From TC-15 sp034437275 (lineage in GTDB: Bacteria > Chloroflexota > Anaerolineae > Aggregatilineales > Aggregatilineaceae): a stretch of DNA of 18,052 nt. The translations under genes and the position numbers were made by a program. The notes below the pieces were generated by a model. That model did not search any database, was not told where the DNA came from, and worked only from the letters and a program-made list of their open reading frames with translations. Shown here in pieces: positions 1 to 5,788 of this stretch. The stretch is from the NCBI GenBank assembly GCA_034437275.1, contig DAOTUD010000082.1, forward strand, positions 1-18,052. Direction: 5' to 3'. The first letter of the stretch is position 1. The number at the start of each line of letters is the position of its first letter.

Positions 1-127
1 TTTTGAACACATTGAAGTTTGGTACAATCGTCATCGGCTGCATTCGTCATTGGACTATCTCAGCCCTGCTGCTTTTGAACAACGTTACTACGAAACAAAA
101 ACTGTCCGTTGAAATGGGGCAAGATCA
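1..127 (+). mobile_element. Right end of an IS3-family insertion sequence
   Basis: The window opens inside an IS element. The transposase C-terminus (2-112) is followed by sequence typical of an IS3-type right terminus, with GGGGCAAGATCA ending at 127. Read inward this is TGATCTTGCCCC, which has the TG...CA ends common in this family. The left end lies outside the window, so the inverted-repeat match and any target duplication cannot be tested here. Base composition is visibly lower in GC than the neighbouring genes, which fits acquired DNA. The exact end at 127 is inferred from the TG/CA rule. Confidence 0.7.
2..112 (+). CDS. IS3-family transposase (OrfB, DDE integrase core), C-terminal fragment
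   Basis: Reading from base 2 gives 36 codons and a TGA at 110-112. The peptide contains WYNRHRLHSSLDYLSPAAFE, the hallmark C-terminal block of IS3-family OrfB transposases (consensus like YN..R.HS.LGY.SP..FE). This block lies just after the catalytic glutamate helix of the DDE integrase core. The upstream part of the gene, including the catalytic residues, is outside the window, so whether the enzyme is intact is unknown. The stop sits about 15 bp before the probable right terminus, the usual arrangement in this family. Identification of the family is firm; the subgroup (IS3, IS150 and so on) is not. Confidence 0.85.
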   Translation, partial: FEHIEVWYNRHRLHSSLDYLSPAAFEQRYYETKTVR

Positions 128-176
128 AAACCAAACCATCGACACACGCGCCAGGATATCTAGCATAACCCCCTAT

Positions 177-204
177 TTGACCCAGGCCGGGAGGTCGGTA
201 GATT
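177..204 (+). promoter_or_regulatory. Possible sigma70-type promoter upstream of the ccm cluster
   Basis: TTGACC (177-182) and TAGATT (199-204) are separated by 16 bp, between the IS right end and the first ccm-cluster gene. The -35 box matches the consensus at five of six positions and the -10 box is moderate. If used, transcription would start about at the edge of the small palindrome at 206-275, placing that palindrome in the 5' untranslated region. This is a motif-only prediction. Confidence 0.3.
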
Positions 205-205
205 G

Positions 206-275
206 ACCTCACCCCCCTCCCGTCCCTCTGTCCATCCGAGACGGGTGCTGGCGCACCCTATGGAGAGGGGTGAGG
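206..275. repeat. Small palindromic intergenic element (CCTCACCCC...GGGGTGAGG)
   Basis: CCTCACCCC at 207-215 and GGGGTGAGG at 267-275 are inverted repeats bounding about 70 bp. Inside is a perfect six-base stem, GGGTGC (243-248) with GCACCC (253-258) and a TGGC loop. The same end sequence recurs at 3009-3067 and at 10597-10608, so this is one member of a dispersed intergenic repeat set. It lies 20 bp before the start codon of the CcmI-like gene. Confidence 0.65.
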
Positions 276-295
276 CCAATAAGAGAAAAAAACCG

Positions 296-676
296 ATGTC
301 ATTTACAATCATTCTGCTGGGGACGGTGATCGCCGGGGTGTTGGGTGTCGTGGTGCTGCTGCCCGTGCTCAACGAGGGGCCGCGCGCCCCACAACCCGCC
401 CGGCGGCACGGCACCCCACGCCAGAATCAAATGCTCGACACGCTGAGCAATGAGAAGCGGCGCGTGCTGCGCGCCATCCACGACCTGGATTTCGACTACG
501 ACCTGGGCAAGCTCGACGACGAGGCCTACGAAGCCCAGCGCGTCTATCTGGTGCGGCTGGGCGTGGCGATCATGCAGCGCCGCGACGACCTCGAGGCCGA
601 GCTGGCCGCGCAGGACGAGCAGATCGAGGCGGCGGTCGCCGCGCTCCGGGCGAGGGGGCAGCATGAAGTCGCCTGA
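296..676 (+). CDS. CcmI-like small membrane protein (cytochrome c biogenesis)
   Basis: This 126-residue protein starts with a single hydrophobic segment (about residues 3-24, rich in I, L, V and G). An Arg/Pro-rich stretch follows, then a helical region containing EKRRVLRAIHDLDFDYDLGK and LDDEAYEAQR. This motif resembles the cytoplasmic coiled-coil loop after the first membrane segment of CcmI, which in proteobacteria links CcmF/CcmH heme ligation to apocytochrome delivery. The positive charges after the membrane segment predict a cytoplasmic C-terminus, matching CcmI topology. The periplasmic TPR part of classical CcmI is absent. I chose ATG 296 because the upstream in-frame start at 203 would translate through the palindromic repeat and spoil the membrane N-terminus. 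The ccmA-D genes downstream support the assignment. It could also be described as a generic small coiled-coil membrane protein. Confidence 0.65.
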   Translation: MSFTIILLGTVIAGVLGVVVLLPVLNEGPRAPQPARRHGTPRQNQMLDTLSNEKRRVLRAIHDLDFDYDLGKLDDEAYEAQRVYLVRLGVAIMQRRDDLEAELAAQDEQIEAAVAALRARGQHEVA

Positions 677-724
677 TCGCTGGTACACAAATACAAGGGT
701 GCGTTCCAAATCTGGGGCAACTGG

Positions 725-847
725 TTTACCCCTCCCTAAATCCCTCCCCGCAAGCGGAGAGGGACTTTTGAGGACCGTGTGCGTGACAGTAAACAACTCC
801 CCCTTTCTCCGCGCGCGGAGAAAGGGGGGCGGGGGGATAGGGGTAAA
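725..847. repeat. Palindromic intergenic element, family B, copy 1
   Basis: This 123-bp element is bounded by perfect 9-bp inverted repeats, TTTACCCCT (725-733) and AGGGGTAAA (839-847). It contains two hairpins. One, around 741-763, has a CCGC-AA-GCGG tip. The other is a perfect palindrome of about 30 bp at 799-828, centred on CCGCGCGCGG. A second copy in opposite orientation lies at 17352-17458. The element occupies most of the 244-bp gap between the CcmI-like gene and the lipoprotein gene, so it would be transcribed if these form one operon. It has no coding capacity. Confidence 0.8.
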
Positions 848-920
848 AAGCGGCACAAACCCGCATCTGACATGCCCCGATACAGGAGGCAGCCGTGCGC
901 ACCGGCCCGTGAATGAGTCT

Positions 921-2987
921 ATGAATATCAGTACACATGGATTAACCCGTATGCGTCGTTGGTGGAAGTTTTTTGTGCTCCCTGTGCTGCTGCTCCTGCC
1001 GGTTCTTGTGGCAGGCTGCGGCGTGAATATGTCCGGCGAGCCGGATATCCTTGTCAAGGCCGAGACCGGCCAAAACCTGACCGTGCGCGGATCGCTGCTC
1101 AAGACGGCGGACGCCGGCGAGCCGCTGCCCGCCGGATCGACGGTGGAGTTGTACGTGTTCGATGGCGGCCAGAATTTGCTGGACCAGCGCCAGACGCTCA
1201 CCACCGAGTCCGGCCAGTTCGTGTTTGAGGACGTGAACCGCTGGTTCAACAACATTTACCTGGTGCGCGTGATCCATGACGGGCTGATCCAGGGCGAGCA
1301 GGTCGCCATGATCCAGGGCGACGAAACCGAGCTGGCGCTGAACGTGCCGCTGATCCCGACCTTCGACATGCAGGGCACGCTCGAAAAAGACCCCGCCGCC
1401 GGCGAGCCGCTGCCGCCCGGGGCCGAGGTCAACCTGTTCGTGTTCGACGAACGGCAAGAGCGCATCGGTCGCCAGGAAATCACTACGGCGGCGGATGGCA
1501 CGTTCCGCTTTGAATACGTGCCGCGCGCGGCGGGCTACACCTATCTGGTGGAGGTGATGCAGGACGGGCTGCTGCAAGGCCGCACGATGACGCGCATCAC
1601 CGGCGGCGAGCAGCAGGTCGACCTCCAATTGCAGCTTAACGAGACGCTGACCATCCGGGGCCGCCTGCTCCAGGGCACGGAAGACGCCGACCCGCTGCCG
1701 TCCGGCATCGCGGTGAATCTGGTCGTGCTCGACGAGACGCAATCCCTGATCGGCGAGCAGCAGGTCCTCACTGGCGACGACAACACATATGCGTTCGAGT
1801 TTGTGCCGCGCGGCGAGGGCTACACCTACCTGCTGAACGTCGATTACGCCGGGGTGCCGCAGGGCCGCCCGATCAGGAACGTGCAGGGCGACGAGGACGA
1901 GATCGAGGCCGATATCACGCTCTACGAGCGCACGACCGACCGCTCGACGGTCAGCGTCGCGCAGGCGCAAACGCTGATCAACTTCGCGCCGATCAACACT
2001 TTCGGGCTGGAGGTGCGGCTCGACCTGACGCTGATCAACAGCGGCGACCGCATCGTGACTACCGGGCAGCCCGCCGCCAACGCCGCCAGCGATTGGCCGG
2101 TGTCGGTGCGGATCGAACTGCCGCCCGGTGCGTTCGGCGTGGAGTGGGACGCCAGCGAAAACAGCAGCCGCTACGCCTTCGAACTCATGGACGAGACGAT
2201 CCCGGTCGTGCAGGATACGTGGCCGCTGATCCCCGGCCAGGAGCACCAGATCACGCTGTACTATTACCTGCCCTACGAGGACAGCGCCGTGATCGACCAG
2301 AACTTTAACTACCCGGTGCTGGATGCCGAGGTGCTGGTCCCCAACGATGTAGTGACCTTCAGCAGCGACCAGTTCGAGGACGAGGGCGCGTTCCGCTACC
2401 GGGCGACAGCGGGCGGCTTGCAGGTGGTCCCGCTGGACCCCGACGAGCGCATCGACCCGCAGGACGCCACGCTGCTGCGCGCCTACGATCTGGCCGAGAC
2501 GCTCGACCGCGACGAACACCTGATCTTCCGGCTGCGCGGCACGCCGGGCGCGTCGGTGCCGGTCATGGCCCCGCAGAGCCAGCAAACCGCCGCCGCCCAG
2601 GCCACCGCCGAAGCCCGCGCGGCGGTCACCGGCGCGGACGGCTCCGGCACGGATGATGACCGCAACCTGGTTTCCTACGTGCTGGCGATCATGGGGCTGG
2701 CGGTGCTGGCGCTGGCCGGGGTGCTGTGGTGGCGACAGCGCGACGCCCTGCCCGCCGTCATGCTGGGCGCGGACGGCTGGCAGCCGCCCGATCCCGCCGA
2801 GGGCAAAGACGCCCTGCTGGCGGCGATTGCCGGCCTCGACGAGCAGTACGAGGCCGGCGACCTCGACGAGGCGGTCTATCTGGCGCGGCGTAACCGCGTC
2901 AAGGAGCTGCTGATCCCGCTGCTGGACGAAGACGACACCGGCGACGGCGACGGCGACGGCGACGATTATCCCGCCGAGCAGGCGTAG
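921..2987 (+). CDS. Lipoprotein with three beta-sandwich repeats, C-terminal membrane segment and CcmI-like tail
   Basis: The product is about 688 residues. A lipoprotein signal ends in LVAGC, with the lipid-modified Cys at residue 33 (23 if ATG 951 is used, which gives a more standard signal length). Three repeats of about 95 residues follow (roughly 53-147, 148-243 and 244-333), each with an LTVRG/MQGTL/LTIRG opening strand, an 'EPLP.G..V.L.VFD' block and a 'Y.YLV.V..DG..QG' end. These look like carboxypeptidase-regulatory or Cna-B type beta-sandwiches. A further beta-rich extracytoplasmic region extends to about residue 560. A membrane helix at about 582-604 is followed by WWRQR, predicting a cytoplasmic tail. 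That tail carries ALLAAIAGLDEQYEAGDLDE, the same motif as in the CcmI-like protein upstream, and ends in an acidic (GD)n stretch. I do not recognise a named family. Its position before ccmA suggests a role in cytochrome maturation, which is inference. The start codon is uncertain because no good Shine-Dalgarno precedes 921 or 951. Confidence 0.75.
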   Translation: MNISTHGLTRMRRWWKFFVLPVLLLLPVLVAGCGVNMSGEPDILVKAETGQNLTVRGSLLKTADAGEPLPAGSTVELYVFDGGQNLLDQRQTLTTESGQFVFEDVNRWFNNIYLVRVIHDGLIQGEQVAMIQGDETELALNVPLIPTFDMQGTLEKDPAAGEPLPPGAEVNLFVFDERQERIGRQEITTAADGTFRFEYVPRAAGYTYLVEVMQDGLLQGRTMTRITGGEQQVDLQLQLNETLTIRGRLLQGTEDADPLPSGIAVNLVVLDETQSLIGEQQVLTGDDNTYAFEFVPRGEGYTYLLNVDYAGVPQGRPIRNVQGDEDEIEADITLYERTTDRSTVSVAQAQTLINFAPINTFGLEVRLDLTLINSGDRIVTTGQPAANAASDWPVSVRIELPPGAFGVEWDASENSSRYAFELMDETIPVVQDTWPLIPGQEHQITLYYYLPYEDSAVIDQNFNYPVLDAEVLVPNDVVTFSSDQFEDEGAFRYRATAGGLQVVPLDPDERIDPQDATLLRAYDLAETLDRDEHLIFRLRGTPGASVPVMAPQSQQTAAAQATAEARAAVTGADGSGTDDDRNLVSYVLAIMGLAVLALAGVLWWRQRDALPAVMLGADGWQPPDPAEGKDALLAAIAGLDEQYEAGDLDEAVYLARRNRVKELLIPLLDEDDTGDGDGDGDDYPAEQA
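2940..2963 (+). repeat. Hexanucleotide tandem repeat (GGCGAC)4 in the lipoprotein tail
   Basis: Four exact copies of GGCGAC encode four Gly-Asp units in the acidic C-terminus of the lipoprotein, just before the stop. The unit length is a multiple of three, so copy-number change would alter tail length without a frameshift. Confidence 0.8.
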
Positions 2988-3008
2988 TGTTACTCGTGGC
3001 AGCGAGAA

Positions 3009-3067
3009 GGCCCTCACCCCTCCCGCTCCCCTGGCCCTTCTCTAGCTTGGCTGGAGAGGGGTGAGGC
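3009..3067. repeat. Small palindromic intergenic element between the lipoprotein gene and ccmA
   Basis: GGCCCTCACCCC (3009-3020) and GGGGTGAGGCC (3057-3067) form inverted ends of a 59-bp element, the same end sequences as at 206-275. The interior has shorter complementary stretches around TCTAGC...GCTGGAGA. It fills nearly half of the 130-bp gap between the lipoprotein stop and the ccmA start, where an operon would normally have little spacing. It could act as a partial terminator or an mRNA-stabilising hairpin. Confidence 0.65.
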
Positions 3068-3117
3068 CAACCATCAAACACAAGCCGGCCCAACCGCAAT
3101 AACCTGAAGATGCCTTG

Positions 3118-3834
3118 ATGATCAAAATACGCAAATTAACCAAACTCTTTGGCGTAAACCCGGTGCTGCGCGGGCTGGACCTCGACGTGGCGCGCGGGGA
3201 GTTCCTGGTCCTGTTCGGCCCGAACGGCTCCGGCAAATCTACGCTGCTGCGCATCCTGAGCGCGCTGGCGCGACCGACCAGCGGCACGGTGCAGATCGGC
3301 GGCTGGGACCTGCCAGGGGAAGCCGACTACGTGCGTGCGCAGTTGGGCGTGGTCAGCCACCTGCCGCTGCTGTACGACACGCTCACCGCGCGCGAAAACC
3401 TGCTGCTGTTCGCGCGGCTGTACGACCTGCCGCCGGACGAGCGCCAGCCCCGCGTCGAGGCCATGCTGCGGCGCGTCGGGTTGTGGCGGCGCGCTGACGA
3501 CATAGTGCGCACCTTCAGCCGGGGGATGCAGCAGCGGCTCGCCATCGCGCGCGCCACGCTCCACGATCCGGCGGTGCTGCTGCTCGACGAACCCTACACC
3601 GGGCTGGACCAGGACGCCGCTGCGCTGCTGGATGACCTGCTGCGCGAGGTCGCGCTCAGCGGGCGCACCGCGATCATGACCACGCACGACCTGCGGCGCG
3701 GGCACGCCCTCGGCGACCGGCTGGCGATCCTCAGCCGGGGCCAGATCGGGTTCGACGCGCCCATCGACAAGGTCGCTGTGCACGACCTCCCCACCCTGTA
3801 CGCCGATATCACAGGAGCCGCCAGCACCCGATGA
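3118..3834 (+). CDS. ccmA: Heme exporter ATP-binding protein CcmA
   Basis: The product is a 238-residue ABC ATPase. It shows Walker A GPNGSGKST (34-42), the signature region FSRGMQQR (133-140), Walker B VLLLDEP (153-159) and the switch His in TTHD (H190). The signature SRGMQQRLAIARA is typical of the CcmA branch, and the next gene is ccmB. CcmA drives the CcmAB complex, which releases heme-loaded CcmE from CcmC in System I cytochrome c maturation. I place the start at ATG 3118; a TTG lies just before it. The gene overlaps ccmB by four bases (ATGA at 3831-3834), implying translational coupling. One oddity is that the segment corresponding to the Q-loop reads VVSHLPLLYD, with Leu82 where CcmA usually has Gln (SHQ/GHQ). 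Confidence 0.9.
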   Translation: MIKIRKLTKLFGVNPVLRGLDLDVARGEFLVLFGPNGSGKSTLLRILSALARPTSGTVQIGGWDLPGEADYVRAQLGVVSHLPLLYDTLTARENLLLFARLYDLPPDERQPRVEAMLRRVGLWRRADDIVRTFSRGMQQRLAIARATLHDPAVLLLDEPYTGLDQDAAALLDDLLREVALSGRTAIMTTHDLRRGHALGDRLAILSRGQIGFDAPIDKVAVHDLPTLYADITGAASTR

Positions 3835-4565
3835 GCGCCGATCCGACCCAACCCCAGGCACCACCCGAATCCCGCGCCCGTCGCCGCCCGATCACGCCGT
3901 ACTGGCGCGTGGTGGCCGCCATCGCCTGGAAGGACCTGCGCGCCGAACTGCGCAGCCGCGAACTGATCAACTCGATGGCGCTGTTTACGCTGATGACGGT
4001 CATGGTCTTCAGCCTGGCGCTGGAACTCGACGCGCAGGCGCGGCGCAGCGTGGTGGCCGGCGTGCTGTGGGTGACGATTGTCTTCGCCGGGACGCTCGGC
4101 CTCAGCCGCAGCCTGGCCGCCGAAAAAGATCGCGGCAGCCTGGATGCGCTGCTGCTGGCCCCCATCGACCGCAGCGCGCTGTTTTTCGGCAAGATGTTCG
4201 GCAATTTGCTGTTTGTGCTGGTCGTGGCGCTGGTGCTGGTCGTGGCGCTGACGATCATGTTCGATATCGGGCTGTTCGAGCCGATGCTGCTGGCGATCAT
4301 CGGGCTGGGCACGCTCGGCTTCTCAACGGTCGGCACGCTGCTGGCCAGCATGAGCGTCCACGCCCGCGCCCGCGAGACGCTGCTGCCGATCCTGCTGCTG
4401 CCGGTCGTGCTGCCGCTGCTGATGAGCGCGGTCCGCGCCAGCACCGCGATCCTGGACGGGCTGCCCCGCGACGAGTGGCTGCCCTGGCTGCACCTGCTGG
4501 GCATCGCGGACGTGATCTTCCTGGCCGGGGCTTACGTGCTGTTCGATTACGTGGTCGAAGAGTGA
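3831..4565 (+). CDS. ccmB: Heme exporter membrane protein CcmB
   Basis: This 244-residue protein has a Pro/Arg-rich cytoplasmic N-terminus (about 1-25) and then about six membrane segments. After AWKDLRAELRSRE (an amphipathic entry helix typical of CcmB) come hydrophobic stretches at roughly 47-65, 74-92, 120-145, 147-172, 180-200 and 218-240. The AAEKDRGSLDALLLAPIDRS segment, between the second and third membrane spans, is a strongly conserved CcmB feature (E-.-G-.-L..L...P). CcmB is the permease partner of CcmA. The ATGA overlap with ccmA and the ccmC gene 85 bp downstream place it in the operon. The N-terminal extension before the first conserved helix is somewhat longer than in E. coli CcmB. 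Confidence 0.9.
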   Translation: MSADPTQPQAPPESRARRRPITPYWRVVAAIAWKDLRAELRSRELINSMALFTLMTVMVFSLALELDAQARRSVVAGVLWVTIVFAGTLGLSRSLAAEKDRGSLDALLLAPIDRSALFFGKMFGNLLFVLVVALVLVVALTIMFDIGLFEPMLLAIIGLGTLGFSTVGTLLASMSVHARARETLLPILLLPVVLPLLMSAVRASTAILDGLPRDEWLPWLHLLGIADVIFLAGAYVLFDYVVEE

Positions 4566-4595
4566 TTTTGTTAATCTCTGTGATAGGTAGGCGAT

Positions 4596-4634
4596 GGCGC
4601 GGCAGTGTCGATGGACAGCCCAACCCGCCGTGCC
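4596..4634 (+). other. Hairpin next to the ccmC ribosome binding site
   Basis: GGCGCGGC (4596-4603) can pair with GCCGTGCC (4627-4634), giving eight pairs including one G-U. The 3' arm ends one base before the ccmC Shine-Dalgarno (AAAGGAG, 4635-4641). This is in the only sizeable gap (85 bp) between ccmB and ccmC. It may be an mRNA structure affecting ccmC translation or simply a chance GC-rich stem. Confidence 0.35.
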
Positions 4635-4650
4635 AAAAGGAGCAAGTGTG

Positions 4651-5364
4651 ATGACGCATGCAGAACGACGGACCCGGATATTATACGGGCTGACGGTGGT
4701 GGCGGCGGCGCTGTTCGTGCTGGCGCTGCTGATGGACTTTTTCTACGTCGAGCCGGACGCCGACCAGGGCGAGGCCCAGCGGATTTTCTACGTGCACCTG
4801 GGATCGTTCCTGGCCTCGTTCGTCGGCTTTGCAGCGGCGGTCGTGGCCGGGGTACAGTTCCTGCGCACCCGCGCGCCCCGGTGGGACACGCTCGGCCTGG
4901 CGGCGGTGGAGATGGGCCTGGGGTTTTCGGCGATCACCATCGTGACCGGCATGTTCTGGGCCAAGCCGATCTGGAATACGTACTGGACGTGGGACCCGCG
5001 CCTGACGAGCGTCACCATCATGTGGCTGGCCTACGCGGCCTACATGATGCTGCGCGCCGGGATCGAAGACCCGGAACGGCGGCGGCGCTTCGCGGCGGTG
5101 TACGGGATCGTGGCCTTTTCCAGCGTGCTGTTCACGGTGATCATCATCCGCGTGCGGCCCGACACGATCCACCCCGCCATCGGCCCCACCGACGCCGATC
5201 CGCAGGGCCAGTTCGACATCACGCCGCGCATCCGCAACACGCTGCTGTTCAACCTGTTCACGTTCGCCGTGATCGGCATGACGTTGATCTGGCACCGTAT
5301 CCGCCTGGAGAACAAGCACGAGCAGGTCGAGCAGCGCAAGCTCGAACTGCTGTCGGATGTATAA
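4651..5364 (+). CDS. ccmC: Heme handling protein CcmC
   Basis: This 237-residue membrane protein has about six hydrophobic segments. The WWD-family signature appears as NTYWTWDPRLTS (W112, W114, D115), a periplasmic tryptophan-rich loop that binds heme. The two expected heme-ligand histidines are seen in FYVHLG (H49) and DTIHPAIGP (H174). CcmC loads heme onto CcmE in System I. ATG 4651 is chosen because it has AAAGGAG nine to ten bases upstream and starts a normal-length CcmC; the in-frame upstream ATG at 4594 would add 19 non-conserved residues. The stop codon TAA (5362-5364) overlaps the Shine-Dalgarno of the next gene, indicating tight coupling. Length and motifs are standard, and the smaller size separates it from CcmF and CcsA. 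Confidence 0.92.
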   Translation: MTHAERRTRILYGLTVVAAALFVLALLMDFFYVEPDADQGEAQRIFYVHLGSFLASFVGFAAAVVAGVQFLRTRAPRWDTLGLAAVEMGLGFSAITIVTGMFWAKPIWNTYWTWDPRLTSVTIMWLAYAAYMMLRAGIEDPERRRRFAAVYGIVAFSSVLFTVIIIRVRPDTIHPAIGPTDADPQGQFDITPRIRNTLLFNLFTFAVIGMTLIWHRIRLENKHEQVEQRKLELLSDV

Positions 5365-5376
5365 GGAGCATTACCA

Positions 5377-5646
5377 ATGGCTGAAAATGCAGAATACATG
5401 ATCATGGGCTATGCCGCGATGCTGCTGATCCTGAGCGGCATGGCGTTCTCGCTTTACTGGCGCTTCCGCAGCCTGCGTCAGGACGAGCAGAAGATCGAGC
5501 GCTTTTTGCTCGAGGACCAGCACGACCCGGTCGCGGCCAGCGTGGGGGCCACCGCGTCCGACGCCCAGCCCGACGCCGCCACCCCGGAAGTGTCGGGCAT
5601 GGCCGGGCCGACCGCTGACCGGTCGCGCAGTGTGCCGGAGGCGTGA
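5377..5646 (+). CDS. ccmD: CcmD-like small membrane protein
   Basis: This 89-residue protein has one membrane segment (about residues 8-28, MIMGYAAMLLILSGMAFSLY), then a basic stretch WRFRSLRQDEQKIERFLLED, and an Ala/Pro-rich tail. CcmD proteins are short single-span proteins directly after ccmC, with a positively charged cytoplasmic segment after the helix. They help release holo-CcmE from the CcmABC complex. The gene starts 12 bp after ccmC with AAGGAG overlapping the ccmC stop. The tail of about 40 residues makes it longer than typical CcmD (about 45-70). The assignment rests on position and topology as CcmD sequences are poorly conserved. Confidence 0.7.
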   Translation: MAENAEYMIMGYAAMLLILSGMAFSLYWRFRSLRQDEQKIERFLLEDQHDPVAASVGATASDAQPDAATPEVSGMAGPTADRSRSVPEA

Positions 5647-5656
5647 CCGGCCTCAA

Positions 5657-5685
5657 CTGTCGAAAACACGCACCTCGTCTATAAT
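5657..5685 (+). promoter_or_regulatory. Likely promoter for the SLOG-domain gene
   Basis: A perfect TATAAT lies at 5680-5685 in the 142-bp gap after ccmD. The -35 region (about 5657-5662, CTGTCG) is a poor match. It would give a leader of about 95 bases before the ATG at 5789, and it suggests that this gene is a separate unit from the ccm operon. Confidence 0.4.
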
Positions 5686-5788
5686 TGTATTAGGCCCGGC
5701 GCTACCACCAGAATTTAGGGGGCCGGAAAGACGGGATCGGGTGGACAATGTGAGTTAACATACCATCCAGCCAGACGAGGACATTATC

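Noticed and set aside
3..206. 67-codon ORF starting at base 3
   Set aside because: Another frame of the same stretch encodes the clear IS3 transposase C-terminus, and this ORF has no motif.
450..920. Upstream extension of the lipoprotein reading frame to an ATG at 450
   Set aside because: It overlaps the CcmI-like gene in another frame, reads through palindromic element B, and would bury the lipoprotein signal peptide about 160 residues inside the protein.
942..3017. 691-codon open frame antisense to the lipoprotein gene
   Set aside because: Composition is Arg/His/Gln/Val-rich low-complexity typical of the complement of GC-rich genes; no domain motif, and the sense frame has a signal peptide, repeats and a membrane helix.
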